This document shows positions 9,612-21,100 of a stretch of 64,000 bases of DNA, in pieces. The stretch's first letter is position 1. Each line of letters starts with the position of its first letter. The stretch lies in contig BSDZ01000121.1 of the NCBI GenBank assembly GCA_030268105.1, forward strand, positions 58,212-122,211, given 5' to 3'. The notes beneath the pieces are model-generated. The model was not told the origin of the DNA. It saw only the letters and a list, made by a program, of their open reading frames with translations, and did no database searches. This stretch comes from Volvox africanus (taxonomy: Eukaryota > Chlorophyta > Chlorophyceae > Chlamydomonadales > Volvocaceae). The translations under genes and the position numbers were made by a program.

Positions 9612-10853
9612 CTATTCGGGCTTAGGGCCCAACGGCGGCAGCAACGGACAATCCTTGGTAGGATGGCTCTCCGTGCACTGTAGGCAAACATTGGCCGCTT
9701 TCTGACGTTCGAACTCGGAACGATTGCAATTCCATTTTGGCATCAACAGATCATCCGTGCGAGTCCGCTTTGCATCGGGGTCAGGGCGCTGTGCGGCTGC
9801 CGTCGACGGCGCGCCCCCACGTTTCCTGCTCTTAGCTGGGTCCGAGCTCGGACCTGCTCTTCCTGACCCGTGGACACCTGAGCTAGCGCCCCCGCGCGCC
9901 TTGCGCTGTCTGTTGCTGTGTCGCACCGTGACAACAGATGCAGGACGAGTAGCTCCAAGTTCCTGGTCCAGAGCCACAGCTTCCCCAAGCGGATCCTGTG
10001 CTTGCACAGCATTTGCACGAGGGGTAGATTTGACTTCTTCCTCACCGGCAAGGAGTCGTACCTCTGTCCCCCTAGCAAATGTTACCAAGGCGTCGTACGA
10101 CCTGAACGGCACCCCAGACAATTCAGTAGCGCACCATTTAGCCAAAAGTTTCGTTAGGCCTCGCTTAAACCAAAAGACACGCTCATTCTCGGTGAGGTCA
10201 GCGATGGGGGTCACTAGTGCTTCGAAGTGTGACTGGTATGCAGGTACATTTTCGCCCCGACGCATGTGATATGTACCGGCTGCCAAAACCTTGCGAGCCT
10301 CAACATCACGTGCGTGCACCTCAGTAGCAAACCGTGCGAGCAGAGCGGAAATCAACTCGTCAAACGTGTAGTCAATCCGGGCGTTGGTCCATTCGTCGTA
10401 CCAGTCCTTCGCCGCACCCTCGAGGGTGTTGCCAACGAAGAGACACCTGATACCATCATTATCGCCACCATGCACCGCCTGGAGATACTTCTTAGCATCG
10501 CGCACGTACGTACGAGTTGAATCGGCTATGGTTGGGCCGGGTGTCTTAAGGTTTTCATTCAGCGAGATTTTAAGCCTAGGTACGGGAATTGTCAATCTCA
10601 TCACCTCGGGAATGGCAGCATGCCCTTGCGTTTGAGGTAGAGGAAGACCCCATGGATCAGCAGCGTTGTCCATATTCGTATTAACTGCTGAACGCGGCAC
10701 AATTAAGTGGGCAGGGGTCTGAAGGACAAGAGGTTCTAGAGCAGCTCGCGTGCCAACAGTCTCAAGACCTCTATCCGTAGCTCTAGCAGCCACAACAAAT
10801 TCGGGTTGGCTTGCTAAGGTAGTAAGCGGCGTATCGTTGCGTCCCGCAGACAT
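9612..10853 (-). CDS. gag: Element A2 gag, intact
   Basis: 413 codons from ATG 10853 to TAG 9612-9614, uninterrupted. The N-terminal 90 residues are low in structure. Residues about 120-270 form the retrotransposon capsid-like domain (KKYLQAVHGGDNDGIRCLF, KDWYDEW, ENVPAYQSHFEALV, RVFWFKRGL). Then comes a basic, serine/glycine-rich nucleic-acid-binding stretch and the zinc knuckle CLQCTESHPTKDC near residues 392-404. Gag packages element RNA into virus-like particles in the cytoplasm. The terminal TAG is followed by GGG and by an open pol frame in phase, consistent with pol expression by stop readthrough. Confidence 0.95.
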   Translation of the reverse strand: MSAGRNDTPLTTLASQPEFVVAARATDRGLETVGTRAALEPLVLQTPAHLIVPRSAVNTNMDNAADPWGLPLPQTQGHAAIPEVMRLTIPVPRLKISLNENLKTPGPTIADSTRTYVRDAKKYLQAVHGGDNDGIRCLFVGNTLEGAAKDWYDEWTNARIDYTFDELISALLARFATEVHARDVEARKVLAAGTYHMRRGENVPAYQSHFEALVTPIADLTENERVFWFKRGLTKLLAKWCATELSGVPFRSYDALVTFARGTEVRLLAGEEEVKSTPRANAVQAQDPLGEAVALDQELGATRPASVVTVRHSNRQRKARGGASSGVHGSGRAGPSSDPAKSRKRGGAPSTAAAQRPDPDAKRTRTDDLLMPKWNCNRSEFERQKAANVCLQCTESHPTKDCPLLPPLGPKPE

Positions 10854-11162
10854 GGAACACGAGACAATACCCTAAGCTTGCATAGTAGAAGACGACTTCT
10901 ACCGCAAAGTCAAAGCTAGAGTACAAAACGATTCGGTGAGCCTACCGATAGTACTCTTGAGGATATTTAGCAAATTCAGCAAGCATTTGCCCAGCTGAGT
11001 TCGAATCTCCGTAGTTTGAGCGATAAGAATCTCCAACTGGTCCGGGCGCAAGCCGGTCTCAGTCCTTGCGGCAAGCAATGCCGGAGCACTGAGATTACCT
11101 GCGACTCAGAGCGTACACTTACACAACAAGTGCAGCAATTTAGACCAAAGCAATCAAAACAA

Positions 11163-11258
11163 TTACAAACTGGAAGCAGCGGCGTCCAACACAGCGCGGC
11201 CCAGGTCTTCGGTGAAGGTATCTAGCGGTCCACGTGGTTCATCGCTGGTACTCGCCAT
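11163..11258 (-). CDS. Short leader ORF of element A2
   Basis: 31 codons, ATG GCG AGT to TAA, same position between primer-binding site and gag as in the other LTR1 copies. Length is identical to that in A, E and F. Confidence 0.5.
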   Translation of the reverse strand: MASTSDEPRGPLDTFTEDLGRAVLDAAASSL

Positions 11259-11325
11259 GGAAAGAACCTACTTCCGATTTGACACAAAGAGACAGTTAGG
11301 CAACGAACCTGTCTCGATACCAATT

Positions 11326-12129
11326 TGTTGTACCTCTCCTTTGGGTTTGCTCATAAGTATCTGCGCGTCTGAAGACTTTTGATACCGATGCGCGAGCACT
11401 TGCAAGTACAGCAAGGCAATCGAGAGCAAACAAAGACAGCGGAAGACTTCAAGATGAAGAGAGATATAACTTACAATCTTACAGACCGAAGCAATGCAAT
11501 GGACGTGATCGCCGTCAGCGCCGGAAGTAAGCAATCATCACGCGGCGGTGACAAGCGAAGTTCAGGCTTAGCTCGGGCTAAGTATAAGAGCGATTAGCAA
11601 TAATAATGTTGAACACAGAAAAAAAATGTCTTATCTTGCTTAGCCGTCCTCGCATCTGTTATACTCGTAGCATCGCAATGCCGTACGATTCACACTAGGA
11701 GGCCGATCCTAAGTGTGACAACCCTACTGCGTATAGGTGATGTTCATGTATAACAACCGATAAGCCTTTCCAGCATTCGCATGATGCAAGGGTCCGAATA
11801 ACGATATTCGGTTGCAAGGCATGTATTGCGACGAGTGCGGCGTTCCCGACGTACGCTACAATGAAGTAATATTATATCAAATAATATTACTTATCGTTCC
11901 ATAGCACGAGCATAATGCGCGCTTTGATTATTCATGCATGTTAGGCGGATCAGCCATGATGCGATGTCGCAGTGTATAATGGTAACATGCCAAACATATA
12001 TAAATGTATGCAAATACATTTATGTCATGCAAGTTCATTCATATGCATCGATCATTCATCAAGTTAGCTCATCGCCTTGTAGCGTCGCATTGACCTACGC
12101 ATTGGCGGGAAATGAACCGTAGCACAACA
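11326..12129 (-). repeat. LTR1, 5' LTR of element A2
   Basis: Minus-strand TGTTGTGCTACGGTT start at 12129 and GGTACAACA end at 11326, 804 bp, followed by the primer-binding site AATTGGTATCGAGACAGG. It is somewhat diverged from the other LTR1 copies in the middle. Confidence 0.95.
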
Positions 12130-12917
12130 TATTGCACCAGGTTCACGTGGCCACGTCGCGTTTTCGTCACTGAGTTCCACTGGTTGCGGTTGCAGAGAGT
12201 CGTGGATGTACCACCGGTCCTTGTGTTTTCGTACCTTGTGATTGCATGACCTGTGAGGTGTACGAGGAAGCCCCAGTTGCGTGCGTGTTCTGGCAGTTGG
12301 TGTAGTACGCTGCTTAACGTCACATTGGGTTTTATTTCCTGTCCACTCCCTATGGAGGCAACATGCAGGTGTGCGGAGTCATTTCTTTGCTGTGCAGTTC
12401 GCACCGGCACGTTGTAGCGTAGGTACGGATTGATTGCCAGCGTTGAGAAGTTGCCTGTGTTTTGGTTGTGGGTTAGTCGCCATGTGGCGGCTGCATTGTG
12501 GAGTTCCGGGTCAGCCATGTGTTGCAGCATTATATGACAGTATTGCAGTACGTGCTGTGGGTCGATGTATGGTCCCCGTAGTAGGTTGTTTATGGTGTGG
12601 ATCATGCAGAGCTCTTTCTGCTGTTGCTCGTGGTAAAGGGTGTCATCTGGGTTGTGCGGGTTTGTCATTATCGGCCATGTGACTTGTTTTGATGGGGCCC
12701 CGGGCCCTGTTAGCCGCCACACTCGTGTGTTGCTAAGGGGATGGGGTCGCTCGGTTCGCATGGTTTCATCTTGTGGGCCCACACATTGGGTGCTTTCCGT
12801 TCCTTCAGGGTGTCCCTCTATCCCTGGAGCGGAGTCTCTATCCCAACAGGCAATCATTATCAGTGTAACGATGAGGATTATTGTGGCACCAAATATCGTG
12901 TTCTGTGGTATCGCCAA
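12130..12917 (-). pseudogene. Josephin-like cysteine protease domain with N-terminal membrane anchor, C-terminus cut by LTR
   Basis: The frame is open from about 12983. It has a hydrophobic span (ATIILIVTLIMIACW), a polar spacer of about 70 residues, and then a Josephin (peptidase C86) pattern. That pattern consists of YHEQQQKELCMIHTINNLLR with the presumed catalytic Cys, GNFSTLAINPYLRYN matching the family's GFFS-x-QV-x2-AL segment, and WGFLVHLTGHAITRYEN with the presumed His. A CNRNQWNSV segment follows where the third active-site residue is expected. Josephins are deubiquitinases. Sequence after GHVNLVQ is LTR1 of element A2, so the native end is lost. The start overlaps the end of the upstream ORF in another frame, suggesting one original polyprotein. 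Assignment is by motif only. Confidence 0.55.
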
Positions 12918-12961
12918 GCCGGCTATCAGATAGATGTGTATCAGCCAGCTTGCATGTCCCT

Positions 12962-13702
12962 TTAGCCCTTCAGGCCTTTACCAATTGCGGGGATACTGAT
13001 CGACAGAATGGAGGCCGTTGGGGCTGCTGTGGCCAGCTGTACACATAGTGTGACCAGTGTGGCTGCTGACACCATTATCTGCCTAGTCGCCGATGGGTGC
13101 TGACCTGCCCACTTGATTGTTTCAGCAGCATAGATTGCGCAGGCGAGAGCAAGGTCTCTTGCTACGGGTACGGCGCTGGCTGCTATTCGTGTAGTGAAGT
13201 GTCGTAAAACCCAAATCAGTCCAACTGTTAGTAATGTTAAATGGATGGCTAAGTCCAGTGGTCTCAGTGCTACTGCACAGGCGAGGGGCACTGACAGCAT
13301 AGCCGCAAGTAGGATCGTGTTGCCTGTCTGTTGCATGGATCTCCCTTTGCTTCGGTTCCACTGTCTTGCTGCTCTATTGACTTTGTAGAGTGCATACGTT
13401 ACCCCAAGGCCGGCAATGATACTGTACCCAATGAGGATCGTAATTTCGAGATCGTACAGCAGTGCTTTGATGGTATGGGAAATTAGGTGCCCACCTGCGC
13501 GCATTACATCCCCTGGCAGGTGCACCCCAGTCAGTGTGCTTCTTCCCCGCATAAGATAAGGCAGAAAGGCTTTCCGGATGCCATGTGATGCGATCCATGG
13601 GCTAGCCAATCCAAGCATCGTCCCTGCAGTCAAAGATGGCGAGTTCTGGTGTGTGTAATGCACTTGTGGGGCATTCACTGTACGACAAAGGTTGTCCAGC
13701 AT
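12962..13702 (-). CDS. Multi-pass membrane segment of the Josephin locus
   Basis: 246 codons. An extracellular-looking N-terminal 85 residues precede a span at LEITILIGYSIIAGLGVTYA followed by a basic stop-transfer stretch (NRAARQWNRSKGR). At least three more hydrophobic stretches follow (AAMLSVPLACAVAL, LAIHLTLLTVGLIWVL, IMVSAATLVTLCVQLA). No enzyme motif was seen and no family recognised. The ATG follows an in-frame TGA immediately. Upstream codons back to the first ORF are in the same frame and open except for two TGAs, so this is probably the C-terminal part of a longer glycoprotein-like chain. Confidence 0.5.
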   Translation of the reverse strand: MLDNLCRTVNAPQVHYTHQNSPSLTAGTMLGLASPWIASHGIRKAFLPYLMRGRSTLTGVHLPGDVMRAGGHLISHTIKALLYDLEITILIGYSIIAGLGVTYALYKVNRAARQWNRSKGRSMQQTGNTILLAAMLSVPLACAVALRPLDLAIHLTLLTVGLIWVLRHFTTRIAASAVPVARDLALACAIYAAETIKWAGQHPSATRQIMVSAATLVTLCVQLATAAPTASILSISIPAIGKGLKG

Positions 13703-13792
13703 TCAACCAGCAACGTTCACACCTCCTTGGGCTGTGACCTTGATGTCAGGTGGTTGTTTGATGGATCTCCTTAGATGTCCCCATAATCCTAT

Positions 13793-14488
13793 TCATTGCT
13801 TATGGTGGGCTTCGTTGGTTACCAGGTCGTTCGCCTGCAAGTTTCTTAGGTCTTCCACGTCCTTGCCTTCGTAGTTGCGGCATTTTCCAGAGACCATTCT
13901 AGTGTTGCAATTTGTGATTGCAATGATGTATTTTTCTGTTAGGTGTATACAGTCAGAAGCTGCTCCTCGAGAAGGGTAGTCTGTTCCAGGTGTCCTTCTG
14001 TAGGTTCTGTTTGTAACGTATCTTAGAGAATTATCAGGTCTGTGGAATGCTTTTTCACAGACTTCGCCATCTGCTGGGCAAGAGTTGCTCTGGCTGTGGT
14101 CCTCCTTCAGACCCATAGCCTGGTCGTCACGAGCTGACTCTGAGAAGTAGGGATATGCATTTACGGCCTTTTGCTTGGTCTCAGTTGGTGGTGAAGCCTG
14201 GGCTTCCCTGATTTGAATAATTGGCAGCATCCAGTCGTGACTTATAATGATGTTGAAATTAAATTGTTTGGTGCGTTCTTTTCGTGACCCCTCCGGCAAT
14301 CGCGTCCCACATGTGGCACGTTCCTGCACGTTCGTCGATTGACAAGGGGGGGGGTGACAGGAAAACACGGGTTCCACCGCTGCCGGAGCCAGGCTGTCAC
14401 AGAACGCTGTTATCAGCTTGTAGAGTGTTAGGCATAACAGAACGCGGCAGATTGCAGTCTTTCGCCTCACCTTTTGCTGACTTACCAT
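13793..14488 (-). CDS. Secreted cysteine-containing ectodomain ORF
   Basis: 231 codons from an ATG at 14488. Residues about 10-29 form a signal peptide (KTAICRVLLCLTLYKLITAF). The rest is a polar, cysteine-containing ectodomain with an NRT N-glycosylation sequon and paired cysteines (SCHPPPCQ, CPADGEVCEKAF, CNTRMVSGKC). It stops at TGA 13793-13795, but the frame reopens for 29 codons to a second TGA and then becomes the 246-codon membrane ORF. Together they look like a type I glycoprotein with a membrane anchor. The origin could be an envelope-like gene of an element or an integrated algal virus, or a host gene. The ATG is itself followed by GTAAGT, so a splice donor there cannot be ruled out. 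A run of nine C lies in the N-terminal part. Confidence 0.45.
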   Translation of the reverse strand: MVSQQKVRRKTAICRVLLCLTLYKLITAFCDSLAPAAVEPVFSCHPPPCQSTNVQERATCGTRLPEGSRKERTKQFNFNIIISHDWMLPIIQIREAQASPPTETKQKAVNAYPYFSESARDDQAMGLKEDHSQSNSCPADGEVCEKAFHRPDNSLRYVTNRTYRRTPGTDYPSRGAASDCIHLTEKYIIAITNCNTRMVSGKCRNYEGKDVEDLRNLQANDLVTNEAHHKQ

Positions 14489-14705
14489 TTTTAAATTTCA
14501 GCAGCTCGCCTTGTTGTTATTGGAAGCTTTTATGTTATATTACTCAAAAACTAGTTTATTAACAAATACTCCATCCTTGCGACCCTGCTTACAAACTCGA
14601 CGAGGAAAAAACAATTTGTAATTCGTGATATTGCTATATACGCAAATAATAATGTCAGGGCGGAGCTTCTCAGTCATCAAAACGCTTCACATACATATTG
14701 TGTGT
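14489..14705. other. Spacer between Josephin locus and PAN gene
   Basis: 217 AT-rich bases with no recognisable element. It should hold the 3' end signals of the PAN gene and any promoter of the downstream locus; neither can be pinned down by eye. Confidence 0.4.
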
Positions 14706-15121
14706 TCATGAGCAAACGGAGATTGCAGGCAGTGGGACCGAATCACAAATATACACTTCATAAAAGCCCAACATATAATGTCCACAGAAAGCGATGATCT
14801 GGTCCGTAGACCATGAATTGCAATTTCCATAAATGGAAGCCGCACATTCATCACTAGAATAGCCGTATTTTTTCCTCAGTTCTGAGATGACTTTGTTAAT
14901 TTTATCACAGCCCGCTTGGGATGTGGCCCACACTGCACTGTTGCACATGACGGGATAGCTACTGGGAACCTCACCAAAGCAAAAGAATAAATCACTTAAG
15001 GAGTATCCATCAGCACATTTAGGGATGCACATCCCATACACTTCATCATAGCCGCTCTTGCAGGGAGGAGAGATGTAGTAACCTTCTTTGCGGTTGTAGG
15101 CTTTTCGAAGGCAGAAAGAAC
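14706..15121 (-). CDS. PAN gene, terminal exon: cysteine-rich C-terminal domain
   Basis: The acceptor is GATGCAG|GTTC in phase 1, matching the phase-1 donor of the short hinge exon. It encodes 138 residues ending ISVCS then stop. There are many cysteines (SFCLRKAYN, PPCKSGYDEVYGMCIPKC, FFCFGE, CDKINK, DECAASIYGNCNS, AFCGHY, YICDS). The CxxGY..V.GMCIPKC pattern resembles EGF- or knot-like Cys-rich modules, but no named family was recognised. Confidence 0.75.
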
Positions 15122-18100
15122 CTGCATCTGTATGTACATGTAAGCGGGTGGTCGTGCATAGGGACCAAATCCCAATTGGAAATCGTTAGCTGGAGTTTAA
15201 TCCAAGCTGAGCAAGCAATTCATGGATCTAGCTTTCAGATACATACAGGTACAGTGAGACCCATCGCAGTAATATGCACTGGTGGTGAAAGATGGATGTC
15301 TGCCCACTCCAAATAATCACCAGCCATCGATCTGCAGCAGGTGATGAACGAATCAACAAACCCTAAAACCCTAAGCCAGCATAACTGGCCTCAGATGAAC
15401 TTCTCGTGCCTAAACATCACCTGTTTAAACATCTTGTGTTTCCCAATTTACCTGGTGATGGTAGTGATGGTGATGGGGGTGGTGGTGATGGAGGAGGTGG
15501 TGATGGGGGTCCACTTGCCTGCGACCAGCAGTGAGGGAATGCACCAGCCAGAAAAATAGTAAGGCAGGATGGTGTACCATTGCACGTGCTTCATTCTGTG
15601 CACCGACCATGCATGTGAGGAATACCCAGTATTATTAGGCAGCCGCCTCACGGCCATCAGTTGCACGATGATATTAATTTCAGTTGATAACGTAATCAAC
15701 TGGCTAGGTATATAATTCTGGATCATGATAGCCTGCAAATTAAGGCTGTCCTATAATATGGCGGCACACTAAACCTATAAATACACACTAAAAAATATAT
15801 ATATATATAGACAACTAGAGACATGTGAGCGAGGCGGCGGTTGGAATAATAGTTGTGATGTCGTTTCAGCAACCACCTACGATGACATAGACGGGTCACT
15901 CAAACAGACAATTATGAGCAACCTAATGATTCCCAACTACCACATACAAACCCTTACACCGATGGGGGTGGTGGTGGTGAGTGTTACATATTACATACCA
16001 CAAGGAGCAATTATCTGTTGATGCAAACAACTGTGCAGCGTTAGGCAGGTAGGTGGAAAGGTTGGGTATGCGGTATACATAGAATAGGAAAGTGGGTATG
16101 AAGATACCCACCCTGAAGCAGACTTTGTCCACATATGTGCTTGTATTTGTAGGTCCACAAACGCCAGTCAGTGGGTTAAGCTTCAAGTAACAGTAGTTGC
16201 CATCTGTGTGAACAAAGAACTCGCATCTTGAGTCTTGACTGCATGCATTACTGCAACTCTGTAGACTGATGTTTGTGGCAAAGGAAGGACACGCTTTGGC
16301 GATGTCACCCACGTGGTCTCCTTTTACGTCATAATCTGCAGCACATTGGTACTGGCCACCTGCATCGATCCACACACACATCAAGAGCGGAGGGCATACA
16401 ATCTCAAAGGCACGACATTTGGCTCTTCAGAATTTATCTCAGGACACAACCAACATACATTATACATCCGAGGAAAAATAATGATCCCATATTTCATCGG
16501 CCCAAATTGAAGTTGCTGTGGTGAAGTCAGTATGGGGCTGGGTGGCACCTGTATACATGAGGATTATGATATCCATCGTCATCATAGTGACTTGCTTGCA
16601 AGCCCACTGTGATAGGAGATTTCTATTGGACGTCACTGAACCTCTGCTGTGTGGCATCCACCACTCACCGCCTAATGATGAATAAATGCGCGTAAACCTT
16701 TACCCCCTTTACATCCTCGGGGCCCAGCTGTTTATCAAAACTGCTACAAATAAGATCAACATTGGGACCCCAGGGGCCAGGGAAAGAATGCTGCACCCAC
16801 CTTCACACTTATTATTCCAGTCAGCACACATGATACGCCAAACACACATCATTTTGTGTCTTCAAATTAGTGCAGAGTTGCTTGAGGAGGTATAGAGTTG
16901 TAGCCCTCTCCCCAAACCACCATACAGAGTGTGTAGATGCATGCCCATCAACATGCAGCTGCTGATTGAACTTATCCTATCTTGTGCGCGACCCCCGACC
17001 TATCTACCTACCATGCGTACTTTCCACCCAGGCCGTCCCTACCCTGCTGGCTCTATCTGGATCCCTGCAACACCAGCCTTTGATGACCTTAACTCCCTGA
17101 CCTATCCCTTGACCTATTTTGACCTCGATTGATCTCTTGATTTTGATGAATAGCTTCGTTCCTATACCATGGCCTGTACATACCATAGTTTGGGCGCACG
17201 AAGCAAAGTACATCCACGTAGTTTGGGCTGTAGTTATTGCTTCCAGCGGTTCCATTAAGAAACGAATACTTAAGATAGCACTTGCGGTCAAGAGTTCGCA
17301 CAGAAAAGGTACACCTGTAGGAATGATCAATTTGCAGTTGCAAATGAAATGTACACCCAGTTGCATGCATGCATGTATGCTTTATGCATGAACCATATGT
17401 ATGCATGGGATACATGTACAATGCACTGCATGACATATGTATATACGTACTTTATAATGGACCATGCTCTAATAACAAGAAAGAGCTCACCAGAAAGAGC
17501 TTACATCAGGATTAGATGTCCTAATCATGATCACGATACTACACTTACACATTACACCGCATTGCATAGTATACACATACTTCATGCGCGCGCATACACA
17601 CACACACACACACACAAGGCATACTAATACGTGACATACAAGAATGAATGAATGATGCACCTTCAGGGCATTCTTTTAAACATTGTCGAGACATTTTATT
17701 TGTTTGGTCCTCCACATATGTTTATATACATATATACATGTATACGTGTATATATAAATATATATACATACCTAGTATTCGCGCCCTGTCACTCAAGCGA
17801 CATTAGATGATGATGCAAATAAATTGTGCAGATGAATGCATGACCAGTTCAGGAAAGCATGCATGCCAGCTATGGAACTACATCTGCTAAGCGTAATACG
17901 TAACGACTGTCGTGCATGCACGATGCATATACATACTCATGATAAGGCAGCGAGCATCATATGTTATACCTATATACCTACATGGGCTCATTGTAACACT
18001 CCTGGCGACAAGCGAGATAGTCGACTGTTTGGTTAATGATTCGAATGTCCTTTCCAAGGAAGTCAATTTTAGCGTAGCAGCCCCAAGGCAGAGCTGGTGC

Positions 18101-21100
18101 TACAGGCGGTGATGGTGGTGGTGGTGATGCCAGAAGCGGTTTAGGAGGTGGTTGAGGCCGCGGTAAAGGAAGCTGTGGTGGAGGTGGTGATGGTGGCTTC
18201 GGTGATGGGGGTGGTGGTGATGGGGGTGGTGGTGATGTGGGAGGTGGTGATGGGGGTCCACTTGCCTGCGACCAGCATTGATGGAATGCACCAGCCAGGA
18301 AAATAGTAAGGAAGGATGGTGTACCATTGCACGTGCTTCATTCCGTGCACCGATCATGCATGTGAGGAATACCCAGTATTATTAGGCAGCCGCCTCACGG
18401 CCATCAGTTGCACGATGATATTAATTTCAGTTGATAACGTAATCAACTGGCTAGGTACATTATTCTAAATCACAACAACCTGCAAAGTAAGGTGGTGCTT
18501 AGTAGCTGTCCAGTAATATGGCGGCACACAAAACAAATTAACACGCACTCAATAAAGAATATATAGACGATCAAAAACACGTGAGCGAGGCGGCAGTCGG
18601 AATAACGAAGGCCGCCATGTGGATGAAGGTTGCCACGGCCGCCGGATGCATGAGAATCGGCGACAGACTGGTGAAAACAGCCCCAAATGAATGTCGTACA
18701 GTATAAATAATCTGTACATAGGCACTACAGCGCAATGCCAGAATTCATGAGGCCTTTTTAAGCGACCACCTACGATGACATAGACGGGTCACTCAAACAG
18801 ACAATTATGAGCAACCTAATGATTCCCAACTACCACATACAAACCCTTACACCGATGGGGGTGGTGGTGGTGAGTGTTACATATTACATACCACAAGGAG
18901 CAATTATCTGTTGATGCAAACAACTGTGCAGCGTTAGGCAGGTAGGTGGAAAGGTTGGGTATGCGGTATACATAGAATAGGAAAGTGGGTATGAAGATAC
19001 CCACCCTGAAGCAGACTTTGTCCACATATGTGCTTGTATTTGTAGGTCCACAAACGCCAGTCAGTGGGTTAAGCTTCAAGTAACAGTAGTTGCCATCTTT
19101 GTGAACAAAGAACTCGCATCTTGAGTCTTGACTGCATGCATTACTGCAACTCTGTAGACTGATGTTTGTGGCAAAGGAAGGACACGCTTTGGCGATGTCA
19201 CCCACGTGGTCTCCTTTTACGTCATAATCTGCAGCACATTGGTACTGGCCACCTGCATCCATCCACACACACATCAAGAGCGGAGGGCATACAATCTCAA
19301 AGGCACGACATTTGGCTCTTCAGAATTTATCTCAGGACACAACCAACATACATTATACATCCGAGGAAAAATAATGATCCCATATTTCATCGGCCCAAAT
19401 TGAAGTTGCTGTGGTGAAGTCAGTATGGGGCTGGGTGGCACCTGTATACATGAGGATTATGATATCCATCGTCATCATAGTGACTTGCTTGCAAGCCCAC
19501 TGTGATAGGAGATTTCTATTGGACGTCACTGAACCTCTGCTGTGTGGCATCCACCACTCACCGCCTAATGATGAATAAATGCGCGTAAACCTTTACCCCC
19601 TTTACATCCTCGGGGCCCAGCTGTTTATCAAAACTGCTACAAATAAGATCAACATTGGGACCCCAGGGGCCAGGGAAAGAATGCTGCACCCACCTTCACA
19701 CTTATTATTCCAGTCAGCACACATGATACGCCAAACACACATCATTTTGTGTCTTCAAATTAGTGCAGAGTTGCTTGAGGAGGTATAGAGTTGTAGCCCT
19801 CTCCCCAAACCACCATACAGAGTGTGTAGATGCATGCCCATCAACATGCAGCTGCTGATTGAACTTATCCTATCTTGTGCGCGACCCCCGACCTATCTAC
19901 CTACCATGCGTACTTTCCACCCAGGCCGTCCCTACCCTGCTGGCTCTATCTGGATCCCTGCAACACCAGCCTTTGATGACCTTAACTCCCTGACCTATCC
20001 CTTGACCTATTTTGACCTCGATTGATCTCTTGATTTTGATGAATAGCTTCGTTCCTATACCATGGCCTGTACATACCATAGTTTGGGCGCACGAAGCAAA
20101 GTACATCCACGTAGTTTGGGCTGTAGTTATTGCTTCCAGCGGTTCCATTAAGAAACGAATACTTAAGATAGCACTTGCGGTCAAGAGTTCGCACAGAAAA
20201 GGTACACCTGTAGGAATGATCAATTTGCAGTTGCAAATGAAATGTACACCCAGTTGCATGCATGCATGTATGCTTTATGCATGAACCATATGTATGCATG
20301 GGATACATGTACAATGCACTGCATGACATATGTATATACGTACTTTATAATGGACCATGCTCTAATAACAAGAAAGAGCTCACCAGAAAGAGCTTACATC
20401 AGGATTAGATGTCCTAATCATGATCACGATACTACACTTACACATTACACCGCATTGCATAGTATACACATACTTCATGCGCGCGCATACACACACACAC
20501 ACACACACAAGGCATACTAATACGTGACATACAAGAATGAATGAATGATGCACCTTCAGGGCATTCTTTTAAACATTGTCGAGACATTTTATTTGTTTGG
20601 TCCTCCACATATGTTTATATACATATATACATGTATACGTGTATATATAAATATATATACATACCTAGTATTCGCGCCCTGTCACTCAAGCGACATTAGA
20701 TGATGATGCAAATAAATTGTGCAGATGAATGCATGACCAGTTCAGGAAAGCATGCATGCCAGCTATGGAACTACATCTGCTAAGCGTAATACGTAACGAC
20801 TGTCGTGCATGCACGATGCATATACATACTCATGATAAGGCAGCGAGCATCATATGTTATACCTATATACCTACATGGGCTCATTGTAACACTCCTGGCG
20901 ACAAGCGAGATAGTCGACTGTTTGGTTAATGATTCGAATGTCCTTTCCAAGGAAGTCAATTTTAGCGTAGCAGCCCCAAGGCAGAGCTGGTGCTACAGGC
21001 GGTGATGGTGGTGGTGGTGATGCCAGAAGCGGTTTAGGAGGTGGTTGAGGCCGCGGTAAAGGAAGCTGTGGTGGAGGTGGTGATGGTGGCTTCGGTGATG

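Larger units (their letters stand above)
8846..12129 (-). mobile_element. Ty3/gypsy element A2 (LTR1 family), truncated in protease
   Basis: Minus strand: 5' LTR 12129-11326, primer-binding site, leader ORF 11258-11163, intact gag 10853-9612, then pol as far as the protease, where element A's LTR interrupts it at 8846. Its 5' LTR end at 12129 abuts the 3' part of the Josephin-like ORF, so A2 landed in that locus. No matching target duplication can be sought because the other end is lost. Confidence 0.92.

Noticed and set aside
14480..14490. ATG|GTAAGT at the ectodomain ORF start as proof of an intron
   Set aside because: It matches a donor, but the frame downstream encodes a signal peptide and ectodomain without break, so reading through is more likely.
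16800..16860. Additional PAN-cassette exon reading CVWRIMCADWNNKCE
   Set aside because: Suggestive protein and a good GTGGGT donor, but the only acceptor gives a phase that does not fit its neighbours, while direct splicing of the flanking exons does.
18100..18357. Histidine-rich ORFs (HHHHPHHHHP), repeated in every array unit and at 15425-15610
   Set aside because: They are other-frame readings of the CCACCATCACC proline hinge; the SPPPP frame has matching splice sites and phases.
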